Shown here: positions 9,628 to 20,559 of the stretch, in pieces | Layout of the letters: every line of letters starts with the position of its first letter | Position numbering within the stretch: position 1 is the stretch's first letter | NCBI GenBank assembly: GCA_037833965.1 | Contig: AP031353.1 | Location: 24,864,501-24,928,500, forward strand | DNA length: 64,000 bases | DNA from: Marchantia polymorpha subsp. ruderalis | Taxonomy: Eukaryota; Streptophyta; Marchantiopsida; Marchantiales; Marchantiaceae | Reading direction: 5' to 3' | Translations under genes and position numbers: made by a program | The notes under the pieces: model-generated | What the model was told of the DNA's origin: nothing | What the model saw: only the letters and a program-made list of their open reading frames with translations | Database searches by the model: none

Positions 9628-11207
9628 GTAGATCAAGGCGTTTTGCCTTGGGACTCTTCCAGTTTCGGAAGTGCAGATCAGGAACTCACTTTCTTGGCGT
9701 GTTTGTGCATTTTGGTCCTGGCACCACGTAGAGAAGCTGCAGCATAGCGAAGTTACCGTATGTTGTAGTTGAAGGCCTTCGGCTGAATGTTCAGAGCTAG
9801 TACCCGGTTAGAGACTTGAGTAGTGCGGATCTGCACCTGCGGGTGATTTCTGATGCTCAGAGCCGGCTGCGAGTTAGAGACTTGAACAGTTCCCCCTTAC
9901 TCCTTCGAGTGACATATCCTGATTGTACTCCTACGGGAAGTTTCCCCTGAATGCCAATGTGAAGTTTCATTACTTCGTGTAAACCTTGGTTTGTAATTCA
10001 GGTTGTGTGTGTGTTACTGGATCGTGTTTTCAGTAAGTTCTCAGTCGGGTCTGCACTCCCTGCGTTTTGTGTGATAGTCGAGGGTGACGTCCACGGCGTA
10101 CGTAGAGGCTTCGTTCCGAAGTGAGAAGTCCAGTCCGGGTACCCCCGCTAGTTCCTGGCGGAAGGGCAGTAAAAGCCGGAGTGGGAGGCACTTCCTGCAG
10201 AACCTCTGAGTGAACTTGCGAGACACTTTCCTCCTGAAATCCGAAGCGGAGGTCCTGACCGACCTCCGAGTTGTGCTTTTTGCCAGTTTCAGGTGTGTGT
10301 GTGTGTGTGTTGAGTGACCAAGCTGTACCGTGCATCCTCCGAGCATCCTCCGAGTTGAGTTCCTCCTCCGAGTCGAGCCTCCGAGTCGAGCACTACAGTA
10401 TTTCTGGGAGTGACAGTCGCCTAGAATTCAAACTCTACCAAAAGTCTGTTAAATGTGACACTTTTACTCTGTGTGTTGCCTCTGTCCCTGTGGGTTCGAT
10501 CTTTTTACCACCATACTGCAGTTTTAGCCTTTGGTGGGTTATTACAGCCGTACAATTTCCAACCCCGAAGGCGCATTTCTAGGGCCGAAGGCGGATTTCC
10601 CGCCGACGCCGAAGCGCCTGTGCGTAGGCGGCCTTCGCTCGTCCGCCTGTGCAGAGGTGTTAGTCCTCCCCGCCTACAAGTAGTCGACATTCGCGGCGGA
10701 CATCCCGCCGACTTCAAACCCTATTTCGCCTACGCGTATGCGGACTTCCCTCGTCCGCACATAGGACAACTTTCCTCGCCTACTCGTAGGCGAGAAGCTG
10801 AGTGTCTTGCGACCTTCATAACTCCCGGAGTCCTACTCCGTTTGTGGCGTTCTTGGGCTCGTTAGAATCAGCGCGTCGAGCTCTTTCCAACAAAACCCTA
10901 ATCAAGTCAAGGCGTTTAGGAATTGACCAGATCCTGAAGGATTCCTCTAGCGCCGAAGGCGCAGCGCTGAAGGCGGATTTCGCGCCTTGGGTCGAAGGGG
11001 TTACTCCTTCAGAGCCCGTATCTAGGGCGATGCCTGTCCCAGGCATTGCGCCCAACTCCTGGATTCTACGAGATCTTTCGAGATTCTCCGAGATCCTCCA
11101 GTTTCACTCTATTTTGATGCACCGATGGCTATTTACACTGCTGCCGCGGTACAGTTTTCCAAAAAATGTTTTAAATTCCTCAAAAATACCAAAAGTGGGG
11201 TACCACA

Positions 11208-11620
11208 ACTTACCGAAATTTCTGTATATTATTATATACAGAAAATAATTGTATTATTTTATTTAGTTGAATTTTCATGGTATTAATACGATTAAAATAT
11301 TATTAATAATAATATTATTAATAATTACATTATTAACAAAAAATGGTCGAATCATTATATCGAGAGTTTGATTAGAGTAGGAAGAAATTTTCACTATAGC
11401 AGCGCAAGATGAAAGCAAACTCCAACTCTTTTTTCGTCAACAATATTTTTCTAATGTAGATTACAAAAAAGTATGAAACTAATATTTGGAAACTGGAATG
11501 AATTTTTTCAAAGAAATTGAAAATTAAAAAAGTCTATAACTATAAACTCTATTAAAATACTAATGTATTTTCTTGTGAAGTAGAAAAGTGTTGTTTAATA
11601 TTCCGCAGAAGAAGCACGGG
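11208..11620. other. AT-rich host flank, no gene seen
   Basis: Composition drops sharply to AT-rich right after the LTR. It holds short AT palindromes (about 11222-11245 and 11290-11325) and no convincing coding frame. Its first five bases (ACTTA) are the expected target-site copy, but the matching copy is outside the window. Confidence 0.6.
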
Positions 11621-11624
11621 AGTA

Positions 11625-13350
11625 GATAATTTTCTAATCAAAAAGTATAAGTCTTAGGAGATGAGATTTTAAATCCTTTTCGCCTTCTAATCAGAGTCTT
11701 TAAATCTCAACTAAAGTTCTTCAATGTCACAATCATTCGTGGAGTTCTGAAAATGCTCTGCTAACAAAATGCAACAAAATAAATAAATGAAATGAAAACG
11801 TTGTTTAATGAGAACTTAGAAGTCTCTGTTTGAATGGACGTACAAACTTTATATACAGGGTAAATCATAATATTAGGTTATTATGAATAAGTGTTACATT
11901 TTATTGACCAAGAATATATTGGGATCTTATATTATATGCTTATATTTGATGTTTGTTTGAAAACGGTACCTTGTAGATGGGTCATGCCACACACAATCAC
12001 AAACTGTTTTAATGCTTATCATGAAGTACGAAGAAGCGATAGTCATCAACACCAAATGCACTTCAAGTAGCCAAATGTACTTCTTGATCGTGTTTCAAGG
12101 ATTAATCTAAGGAATGTGAAGCTTGATTCGTATATCTAAAAATCAGCACAGCAAAATCTAGCATTGAAATTTCCACTATTGACGATACTGTCTTTCTATT
12201 AATTCGGATGAATAAAGTTTTATTTATTAGTTAGTTATTAATGTTAGTATTCTGTTTTAGAATGTGTGCTCACACTTAACTTTAAGTTTAACGGGACTTA
12301 CGTCAGATACCCAAAGCTGTCCAGTACCGTCCAGAAATGCAGAATCTTATGATGGCATGGCAAGGAGAAAACTCATTTCTTAGTTCCATTTAATATCTTC
12401 TATACTTGTGCAATTATGAGCAAGCAGCCCAAAGTAAATTCTTCAGGAATTAAGAAAAATATTCCTAAGAAACAGAAATTTCATCTAATTTCGTACTGAA
12501 TGTGCAGAAAGTCATACAGTTGATCGGCAGCTATGATTCGTCGAGCTACACAGGTGTGCTTCAAATAAGTTAGCACATCTATCATGCGCTAATGGCTGCC
12601 ATATGTGTGATAAAGATTTCTCACATCTAGTCCACCCTCCTCCACTCGCAGTCTAATTGATAGGGGGCCGAATTTAGTACCCGTGTCTGCCATATAAAAT
12701 TGGTTTGTATGGTCAAGTTCACAAATTTTGTGGCAGAAGATCCTTGTTTGCATTGAAAAATTGGTAAGCAATGCGAGTCCCAGTTTCTTATATGCACACA
12801 TATTCTAAACATCATGTGCAAGCCTTTATATATATGTATATATACCTACAACACAAGTTAGAAGGGTGTGGCAGGTTATATCATCCCACAATATGTGTTA
12901 AGAAATCTTAAGTGCCAGATCTTTTGATGATTCATTAAATTTGACATAGCTTTCTTTGGTTTCTATGATTAACGCTTAATTGTATAACATCTTCGTTGGT
13001 TTGATTTCTCATTTTTCTCATTTGATTTTCAAGTTTTACTTCCTATGATGTGCAGATTTTTTACCTACTCAAGCTCTGCAAACTTCTAACTGTGTTTATA
13101 AGAGCCTGACATATCTACTTTTATCAAGACTTATGATTTTCTATGATTAAGTTGAAATCAGAGATTTTTCAGTGTTCTTATAATGATAACTTAATACTGT
13201 GTGTACAAAACGTTGATTTCTTTCGCTATCGATTTAAACTGTTGTAAGATTGACAAGTGTTGAACTTCCTTTAACAGTATTCTGACTACTTCAAATGAAT
13301 ATATTGTCTTCAAAATTTCACACAATATCTTACAAATTTTTACTTCGAGT
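11625..13350 (+). repeat. dispersed repeat R, copy 1 (about 1.7 kb)
   Basis: It aligns along its whole length with 38155-39890, and its first part with 34360-35236. Landmarks are a block around GGTACCTTGTAGATGGGTCA (about 11966), ACTTACGTCAGATACCCAAA (about 12296), and CTTAAGTGCCAGAT (about 12908). Near 12995-13140 is a decayed relative of the small hydrophobic frame (reading about LISFDFQVLL) found in the units listed below, so R appears to be a divergent long form of that unit. No 46-nt core follows it in the same orientation. Confidence 0.8.
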
Positions 13351-13693
13351 ACATTTTAAAAAAATATTCTAACCCCTAACATCACGATCTAACTCTCTGC
13401 TGTGTTTGACTACAAGCAAGTCAGGACAATGTTATATTAGCTCGTTGTCTGACTTTAATGGCATTATACTTGGATTGGACATGGGCGGTCAATATTCTAT
13501 ACTAATGTGAACGAGCTTCCTTGCTTAATCAAGCTAAAAAATTATAATATAATTATAATATCAAAACAATGTGATTAGACTAAACTTTTCCGAATTATAT
13601 GCCCATGCGTGAAGATATCATTTTGATTCATCAATGTTACATGAATTTTCAAATCAAACGTACACAATATATATATTAATTCAGGCCTAGTAA

Positions 13694-13739
13694 AGCTAAT
13701 TGAGGAGTTGAACCTCATATATGGTCCGCCTTAGCTGCC
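13694..13739 (-). other. 46-nt tRNA-half-like core, unit A1
   Basis: On the minus strand it reads GGC, AGCTAA, a 12-nt linker, ATGAGG, TTCAACT, CCTCAA, TTAGCT. AGCTAA pairs with TTAGCT, and (A)TGAGG pairs with CCTCA(A) around the 7-nt loop, giving a stacked acceptor/T-arm-like hairpin. The first T-stem pair is lost in this copy (A opposite A). It is preceded by TTTTTGTAG and lies about 240 bases after the A1 frame. Confidence 0.85.
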
Positions 13740-13979
13740 TACAAAAATCTAAACAAAAATTTAATTTGAAAAAGAAACACACGTAAAAACTGTAAAATAT
13801 ATGTACAATTAGAAAAATTTTATAAGAAAATTTTGAATGTTTTTCCAATCATCTCTTAAAAATTGTAATTGCAAATTAGAAGAATCCAAAATTGCTTAAG
13901 AATAACAAGAAGTTGTAATTATACATATAGATATGTACTTTGAACATTAGTGAACATTATAATATTTAAAACCTAAAAC

Positions 13980-14114
13980 TCAGATGAGAAATATTGACAA
14001 GATAAACATTAGTATAAAATTCATAATAGAGTCATAATTATGCATCAAGGACAAAATTAGATATGAAATCAACACATAAAAGATGAAAATCAACGAGTCA
14101 TTCAAGAAATACAT
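13980..14114 (-). CDS. small hydrophobic protein, unit A1
   Basis: I chose the ATG at 14114, matching the A2 and A3 relatives (MSFLYEL there, MYFLNDS here); the open frame extends upstream to 14204. About 44 residues, almost wholly hydrophobic, with the subfamily word FYVLISYLILSL followed by a short polar YNYD-type turn and a second hydrophobic run, so a two-pass membrane hairpin is likely. TTATTGCAG just upstream resembles a splice acceptor, suggesting an intron in the leader. The TATA-like motif ATTAACCCATAAG is at about 14282-14300. The protein family is unrecognised. Expression is unproven. Confidence 0.4.
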   Translation of the reverse strand: MYFLNDSLIFIFYVLISYLILSLMHNYDSIMNFILMFILSIFLI

Positions 14115-14389
14115 GATTTTGAAGTAAAAAAAGTGCCTGCAATAAGATAAATAAGAACATGCAAAGTTGAAAAAGTACAGCATGTAACAAATAAACTTGA
14201 CCAATATAGCAATAAACTGAAAGGATTTTAAATGGAAATATTGAAGTATGTGTTTGAAATGAGGAACAACATTCAGTACTACACTTATGGGTTAATGCAA
14301 ATGCATTCTATTTTTAGATAGAATTGTTTTTGCTAAAAGCTTGAGAGTTTGGAGAATAAAGCGTAGAAGTATTTATACGAGTTGTTATA

Positions 14390-15060
14390 TATCTGTACAT
14401 TTGTGACGTATGGGTTTTAACTTCACCGGGTCATGTTATGGGTTTTGGCCAAATTTCAGTATGGTGGTATAGTTGGGATTAAGGATAAACTCGCTTTGTT
14501 GCGTACATGGATCCGATTGCTTTTAGCGCGTGAACTGGTGTATTCTTCAAAGAACATAATAAAAATAACCGTGAACCTTTTGTCTGCAACGATGCGGCTA
14601 TTCTCAGATTATCGCCTTTTGCTAAACCGGATTACGAGCTATACGCCTAGTGTGGTACATATTAAATGAGATTTAGCCGAGGAAAACCTGACATCGTTAT
14701 TATTTCTGTTCGACGTGATCTTATAAGTTCAGAGGTCTCTTATAAATCCCTTGACATTTGAAATTTGTTCCTGGAGGTCCTGGTTTTCATTATTAAAGTC
14801 TGTAAGATTGAGCGTAATTTTCCGCTGCAGTTAGTGAACTGGAGGATAAAGAATTGGGTACGTCTTGCAGATAGAATGTTGCAGTCCTATGCTGGGAAGT
14901 GCGTATACCAGTTATCTCTATACTCGGGATTACAATTTTTCTCTTCTCCACTGTCACTTTCTCAATACGAAGCGTGAAGTTCAGTTTCAGAGTTTAAAGC
15001 TACTAACGGCGTAAACCCTCTTCCGTTTATCTCCTGTTGCTTTACCAGGAATGTTACTTT
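14390..15060. other. non-unit sequence, possible decayed gene fragment
   Basis: GC content rises slightly here. The minus strand at about 14717-14825 reads as a polar, coiled-coil-like peptide (TDFNNENQDLQEQISNVKGF) just after a TGCAG that could be a splice acceptor. Plus-strand frames at 14433-14669 and 14765-14977 are no better supported. I recognise no family; this may be a remnant of a host exon. Confidence 0.25.
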
Positions 15061-15235
15061 TTTAATTTAATGTACACGCATGTATAACATGAATGAGATG
15101 AATTGATTTACTTTTGTCCAGAGAGCTTGGATTTTGATGGCAGTTTCCAAAATTTACATAATATCTTCATGATTTTAACTTTTGAGATCCTGAAACGAAA
15201 CAGGTTAAAAACACTACCCGAGACTATTAATTTAC

Positions 15236-15470
15236 GGCCTCATGGATCTCCACCTAAGGGGCAAGAAGGTAGGAGTACATCACAGAGTTGACAATCAATG
15301 ATGACCACATGCTACAATCACAACCTCCCCTACCCTAAGTGTGTAAGCATTTATTTGAGGCCTCATGGATCTCCACCTAAGGGGCAAAAAGGTACGAGTA
15401 CATCACACAGTTGACAATGAATGATTACCACATGATACGATCACAATCCCCCTACCCTAGGTGTGTAAGC
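15236..15470 (+). repeat. tandem duplication, two units of about 120 bp
   Basis: Two direct copies start at GGCCTCATGGATCTCCACCT (15236 and 15359, period 123) and run to GTGTGTAAGC. They differ at scattered positions, so the duplication is not very recent. No coding frame runs through them. Confidence 0.85.
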
Positions 15471-15689
15471 GTCATCATTAGTTCAACTTTTTAGTGCAGA
15501 TTATAATAATCCAACAGCTAGAAGAGCTTTTCTGATGGAAAAAATTAGATTTCCCTAAATATGTCAATGTGTCACCTGACTAAGCCATGTGATAGTAAAA
15601 ATCATGTTTAGCTATGCAGCAAATCATTTATGAATAAAAGAACAAGCTGCAAATATAAATGCTTGCATTTATTCAAAAAAGCTAAAAGA

Positions 15690-15946
15690 CCTCATAGTCC
15701 TTGTTTAGTTGCATGCACATAGGCTTTAAGTGAAAAATCATCATGACAAGCCCTTCTGTACATTGTACTTTAGTAAAGCACTCATGTATAGTAATTCGCG
15801 AAAGTTAATTAGAACATACATCGATTACAGTTGTTTGAAAAAAACAGTTATACAATTCTAACCTAAACAAATAGCAACAGTTCTGCATAAACCCGTAAGT
15901 TGAGCACGTGGAAGTGTTCAGCCAACCAGCTAAATACTGCTAGAAT
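15690..15946 (+). promoter_or_regulatory. upstream and TATA-like region of unit B1
   Basis: It shares blocks with 20560-20830 (unit G): AAATCATCAT, a CATTGTACTTTAGT-like block with AAAGCACT, then ACATCGATTACAGTTGTTTG, then GCATAAACCCGTAAG at about 15885-15899. The last motif contains a TATA-like ATAAA and recurs before most units in the window. The following AAGTGTTCAGCC is shared with B2 and G. Confidence 0.5.
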
Positions 15947-16069
15947 TTGCCATTCAAATCCTCTAATTATCTTCTGTTTATTTCTTCTAGTGCTTTATTA
16001 CTCTTTCTCTTTTTTATTTTACTTTCATTCTATTTTGCATTAAAGCAAGCTTTATTTCCGATCCTAATT

Positions 16070-16234
16070 ATGGCTTTTGTGCATGATTTGTTCGTAGTTT
16101 TGGTGACATTGTTGATATTTTTTGTATACCATGTTCTTGTAAATTATGAGATGAATACTTACATGCGAATTGCATATATGATTTTACTATGGGTACTTAC
16201 TGTTGTGTTTACACGAGCCTGGAAATTTTTTTGA
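16070..16234 (+). CDS. small two-pass hydrophobic protein, unit B1
   Basis: I chose the ATG at 16070 (MAFVHDLF) because units C and E start with the same ATGG(C/G)-type context; an open frame reaches back to 15947, but TTCTTCTAG inside it looks like a splice acceptor. About 54 residues: hydrophobic run 1 (LVTLLIFFVYHVLV), a polar turn NYEMNTYMR, and run 2 (AYMILLWVLTVVF), ending RAWKFF. NYEM and the terminal AW are the family signature. It is very close to B2. No known family recognised; likely a membrane hairpin if translated. Confidence 0.45.
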   Translation: MAFVHDLFVVLVTLLIFFVYHVLVNYEMNTYMRIAYMILLWVLTVVFTRAWKFF

Positions 16235-16472
16235 TTTTGATCTTATCTTTTTTCTATACTTTTTGAATGTAAAGTTTGTATAATGTATTTAGCATGATTA
16301 AGGAACCCTGTATTTATAGCAAGTTAAAAGTTTTGCTTTGAGTTACAAATTTGTAGAGTTGTAAAAATATTAAATGCAAAACCACAAGTAATATTTGTAC
16401 ATATCTTTATATTATATTTTTCTCTTTTTGAAGCTTTTTTTTCGGATTAATTATTTTGATTAGTTTTTTGTA

Positions 16473-16518
16473 GGCAGCTAAGGCGGACCATACTTGAGGT
16501 TCAACTCCTCAATTATCT
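16473..16518 (+). other. 46-nt tRNA-half-like core, unit B1
   Basis: Preceded by TTTTTTGTAG. T-arm-like stem TTGAGG/CCTCAA and loop TTCAACT are perfect; the outer stem AGCTAA/TTATCT has one mismatch. Sequence downstream to about 16665 is shared with B2, so the duplicated unit runs past the core. Confidence 0.88.
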
Positions 16519-17150
16519 ACAATCAAAATATATTTGCAATAATATAAGAAAAATTATTAAGGCAAAATAAAACTAAAAAAAAAGAGAATATCTGTCAATG
16601 AACCTATATATATATATATTGTAGAATATTATATATTTAGCCATTATAAATGTATAATTACATAATTAACAACAGTGTATTATCTATACTACTTTGCAAT
16701 TTTAGCATCAAGAAATTTCAGTGATATGTTGAACACAGAATGAAGTGAAATAAAAAATGTAGATTAGAAACTTCTCAGTTCATCTCCTTTATATTCTCGG
16801 TATTTTACATAGACTCTTCAGTTGTCATTTAAAATTTAGAATATAGATTTTTCATGTGCAGTTCCATCTGATATATCAAATGCTGACTATCTAATCTAAT
16901 CTCAAACATCTAACCAAAATAATTTGTTTAAAATCATAAACTTATAGCTAAAGAATCATTGAAATATAAATGCAATTGTCAAAATATGATAAGATCAATT
17001 TAGATGCTCAGATTTGTATGATATTGAAACTTACATTAAAAATAATTTAAAAGTTTAAAGAAAATAGAAACAAAAGTGGGATAAAATTATAAAAGACACA
17101 CATCTATTCAAATACTATGTGAAAATTGTAATTGAAAATCAAAACATGTT

Positions 17151-17363
17151 TTAAGCTGGAATGAACAAAATAACTACTAACCATAGTAAAAAAACACATG
17201 CATATATCAAACCCAATTTTGTTAGATATGCAAATTGCATGTGTGTGGACATTTCATTGATTACCGTTAAATAAAAATGAAACAAGACTAACAAAAACAT
17301 CATAACAATGCACAGGTTATGCACTGGGTACATAATTATAAACAAATAGGCAAGGTGGATCAA
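17151..17363 (-). CDS. small hydrophobic protein, unit D
   Basis: About 70 residues from the first start; a shorter form starts at MFLLVLFHF. It keeps the family layout: hydrophobic run, INEMSTHMQFAYL turn (compare NYEMNTYMRIAYM in B1), second run ending LLWLVVILFIPA. The TATA-like AAAAACCCATAAGGTGAG is at about 17481-17500 and a CACATCATTGTACTT block at about 17657-17682, both on the minus strand. I found no 46-nt core downstream, so it is an incomplete unit. Confidence 0.4.
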   Translation of the reverse strand: MIHLAYLFIIMYPVHNLCIVMMFLLVLFHFYLTVINEMSTHMQFAYLTKLGLIYACVFLLWLVVILFIPA

Positions 17364-17519
17364 AACTGGATTGAAGTTAATTCACTGCCACATATAACCA
17401 ATGAAGATTCAAATGAAATGATTGGATTTTCAAATGAAAACAAAGAAGATTTTATACCTATGGATACAAGTTCTTACATTCTCACCTTATGGGTTTTTCT
17501 AAGTATTATTACGTAGTGC

Positions 17520-18240
17520 TTCTTTCTCAGCCGTTTCGACGAGTTTCCTTAAGGAACTTTATTTTTCGTATCAAATCTTTATACATGATGATTTATTTTT
17601 GTAATAAACGTTTGACTTGTAAACACCTATGAACTGCTTCAATGCCAATCATAAAAGTACAATGATGTGAGAATTGTAATGCAACACAGCTTTGAAAATA
17701 GCAAATTTGATTTGTCATCATTTTCCCTTCCGTCAAATCTGCAATAGTTCATCGCTATCGTGAGCTTTCCCCAGCCCTCACGTGATCTTCCCTTTAAGAT
17801 CAACAAATCATAAACTTTAATCTTTTATTTGCAACAAGTACTATCTAATCCATCTGGTTATTTCAAAACTTTTGGCTAATCTTGTAAACTCCATCGTACT
17901 TGTTTACACTTTTGAGAACTCTCACATCAATGATGTGACTCTTCGAATAGAAGAAGGTTCATATTTGTTCTCAATCAATAGTGATGAGTCTTAGAAAAAA
18001 ATTAATTTAGTGAATTATTTTTCATATTTGAAATAATATACATCACTTCTAAATAAAACATTGATGCTCATTCTTTAGATAAAAAATAATAATTATGTCT
18101 TGCCTATTAAAATGATTTTATCATCATGGATTAGTTTAAAAAGTTTTTATCATAATTCAATTTGATTTGTTTTGAGCCACTGAGTACGTATCAAGAAAAA
18201 AAATATATAATATAATTTTTTTCGACAAGTACAACTCTGA
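17520..18240. other. intergenic, upstream part of unit D then unassigned
   Basis: The left 160 bases are the promoter side of unit D. The rest is AT-rich with no convincing frame, RNA or repeat that I can name. Confidence 0.5.
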
Positions 18241-18441
18241 AAATGGGAGCGACTACATCCAAGGATAACTGTATCTTATTTACTTTGGAAAATTCATGCC
18301 TAACGTTAATATCTTTTGGTTTCGTGTTAGACCATTGTACATCTGATGAATATTCGATTTTTTCTCGCAGTATGTTGATGACAGTAGATATTTTTGTAAA
18401 TAGTCCTCTTTTAATTTCTTTTTCCCCCTAATTCGAACTTT

Positions 18442-18472
18442 TTGGAACGACAAAAAGTTTTTGTCGTTCCAA
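18442..18472. repeat. perfect inverted repeat, 15-bp arms
   Basis: TTGGAACGACAAAAA and its exact complement are separated by a single G. It could form a cruciform or hairpin. It is not followed by a T tract typical of a terminator, and it lies in the upstream region of unit C3. Confidence 0.9.
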
Positions 18473-18852
18473 TTGGAGTCGTGTACACAAAGAAGCACCC
18501 AGCTTTTGGTATATAACAGTGAGACCTTCTCTGCCTCGAACCCGCTTATTCTGGAAAACCTAACAGAATATAACGCATTTGTCATGTGCATATAATATCT
18601 TGTGCTGTCCGAACGACCTTCATACACTGAAATGATTACATTATTAGGAAGCGAACTTGTTGCTTTATTGGGTAGTTTGTCTTATGTCATTAAGGGTACC
18701 GCATCATTGCATTAATTGCGTTTTTATATATCAGAGCACCCTTCTATGTTAACACTGCATCTGACTTTTATTAATATTTAGAGTATAAATTAGTTTCTTG
18801 GTCATTTATCACAATTATGTGGTTTTTTTAACAACTTGATTATAGTAGTGGC

Positions 18853-19000
18853 TGTAATGTTAATCTCACTTGATTTTCATGCTATATTAAAGTGCGAGAT
18901 TTCCACTGAAGCTCAAAATGCATTGATTCTCTTACTATGGTAACTAGATATCGTGTTTCCACAAGCTTGGAATCATTTATGGTCCAGTCTTGGGTGAATT
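18853..19000 (+). pseudogene. decayed small hydrophobic protein, unit C3
   Basis: The frame reads VMLISLDFHAILK then CEISTEAQNALILLLW, clearly the C subfamily (compare LISLDFHVILNYEMSIEAKNALI in C2). It is broken by a stop after LLLW and has no intact start, then continues as DIVFPQAWNHL. The upstream block TATGTCATTAAGGGTACCGC (18683) matches the boxes before C1 and C2. Confidence 0.7.
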
Positions 19001-19276
19001 TCTGTACAGATGTTGTGCAAAAAACAATACATTTCTTGTAGTGTTAGCTTCAGTAATAAATATTGTATGTACAGAAGTGTAGAATTTTTTTCGTGAATTT
19101 ACATATGGTATAGCTGATGTATACCTCAATTAGACTTATTTTATTTTGATCATTATGCACAAGTAATTAACTTCTTCATATTTTTTTAGGATCATTTCTT
19201 TATTGGATCAACTGTTTTGATTGTATATTATTATATCATTTTATTAGACTTAATTTAATTAAATCATATATATCTA

Positions 19277-19322
19277 GGCAGCTAAGGCAGACCGTATTTG
19301 AGGTTTAACTCCTTTACTAGCT
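19277..19322 (+). other. 46-nt core, unit C3 (degenerate)
   Basis: Same 46-nt length and position after a TAG, but with a changed loop (TTTAACT) and mismatches in both stems (TTGAGG/CCTTTA and AGCTAA/CTAGCT). This is consistent with decay alongside its broken frame. Confidence 0.8.
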
Positions 19323-19329
19323 AACTTCG

Positions 19330-20030
19330 TCAATTCAATTTTTTTAATTGAATTTTATATAAAATTAAAATTCGATTTTTAATACTAAATGATAAAACAT
19401 CTTCAAAGACAACTGCTTTGAATGATTGAAAGATGCAGTTTACAACTGAAATTTGATAATTGAAAAATACTCAAAAACATTTTATAATGGCTGAATAATC
19501 TATATCCTAAATTATGTAGCAATTATGTGCGTACTCGAATTTAATAAACTTTAATTTATTTTTAATTTTAAGAATATAGGAAAAAAATACCAACAGCTTA
19601 TTGATTTTAGTTGTCCTTAATTTACCATTTCCAGACATACTTTAGCCCAAAACAATCTGCTTACAAAAATCTTTCCATCTTTCCAATCTAACATACCCAT
19701 ATAAAATTTTTGTGTCCAAAATGTGCTTGAGATTCTTAAATTTTACTAAGATAATTACTTTAACGTAAGTAATATATGCTTTCTATTCCAGAAAACCAAA
19801 GAAAGTGATTTTAAAAAATTACATGTTTTGTCTAGCATATTTAATTTAACATGATATTATTGCAACGTCAACCTCAATTTTAGAGGAAAGTCGGTGAGAT
19901 CTCTCATTGTGCTAAATCCTCACGTGAAAATACTGGATTGACAAACCAGAGATTCTTACAAATCAAGCAATGTTGTTCTTTTTGTATATTTTTTCAATAG
20001 GTTTAGCCATAGACTACAACCACAACCAAA
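19330..20030. other. AT-rich spacer, no gene seen
   Basis: I see no coding frame, core or repeat boundary here beyond low-complexity AT sequence. Confidence 0.5.
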
Positions 20031-20044
20031 TCGTGTTGCTTGAG

Positions 20045-20545
20045 GCGTATGACCGCGAAAAAAAATCATCAGTTGAGTTATGCTAATGGTCTCCCTGGGC
20101 AGCTGATCAACTCCATCGTTGTAGTGCCAAGTCCTGCCGTCTCAGAAGACTCTGGTACGAGGGGTCCCGGTGAGCTCATCTGGCTGTGGAGCTCACCGGT
20201 AAAGATGAGCCGAGATGGCCAGGATGTCCGCACAGGAGACGTCCAGGGGCACTCGACCTCCACGACAAGATTAAGAAACGTCACGGCCTCTAATCCACTG
20301 AGAGAGAGACTGGGAGTTGCATATTTCTTGGCCTTTGGGCTAGCAATTTGAAGCCCGGTTTGGACAATGGTAGCACCGTCAGCTCCTTAGACTATCGCGT
20401 CTTGTGACCAGAGGCGAAGTAGAGCTGGCGGGTTCACGAGATCATTTCCATGGTGCTTCTCATTACAGACCTCTGTATGTCCATGACGGTACGACAATCT
20501 GTATCATAGAGCTGCCTAGTGCTGGTGGCGTAACTGCGATCACGG
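20045..20545 (-). pseudogene. class III peroxidase pseudogene fragment
   Basis: Minus-strand translation in shifting frames recovers the secretory plant peroxidase order: YDTDCRTVMDIQRSVM and ASLLRL (N-terminal helices), a region aligning with the distal-haem motif, VEVECP, DVSCADILAIS (the family hallmark VSCADIL), then DELTGTPRTRVF and a DGRT-like turn. Class III peroxidases oxidise phenolics with hydrogen peroxide in the cell wall. Here the distal motif RLHFHDC reads RLWSQDA, so the catalytic histidine is gone, and there are stops and frame changes. It covers about one exon or two and is GC-richer than its surroundings. Confidence 0.8.
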
Positions 20546-20559
20546 CAGCAAATATGCTT

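Larger units (their letters stand above)
1..11207 (+). mobile_element. Ty3/gypsy LTR retrotransposon, 5' end outside window
   Basis: The parts visible in order are gag with protease, pol with reverse transcriptase, RNase H and integrase, a purine-rich tract, and a complete 3' LTR. The order RT-RNase H-integrase defines the Ty3/gypsy class. The 5' LTR and primer-binding site lie left of the window. The 3' LTR ends in TACCACA, the inverted complement of its start TGTGGTA. The coding parts look whole and the element is far richer in GC than the AT-rich DNA to its right, so I infer a fairly young insertion; without the 5' LTR no age can be estimated. Frames on its minus strand are shadows. Confidence 0.93.
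5683..11207 (+). repeat. 3' LTR, about 5.5 kb, with an internal reading frame
   Basis: It begins TGTGGTA just after the polypurine tract and ends TACCACA at 11201-11207, an inverted match; the next base starts AT-rich host DNA. At about 5.5 kb it is at the long end for plant LTRs. It contains many short palindromic GCCTTCGGC-type motifs (about 5850-6400 and 10560-10990), a long open frame in the U3 part, a TATA-like box at 9622, and a (GT)n run at 10293-10310. If the partner LTR exists it lies left of the window. The alternative, a shorter LTR with the extra frame between pol and LTR as in Tat-lineage elements, is less likely because the tract and the inverted ends point to 5683. Confidence 0.75.

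Noticed and set aside
18280-18627. 115-codon minus-strand frame
   Set aside because: It overlaps the inverted repeat and the shared upstream region of C-type units, and has no relative in other copies.
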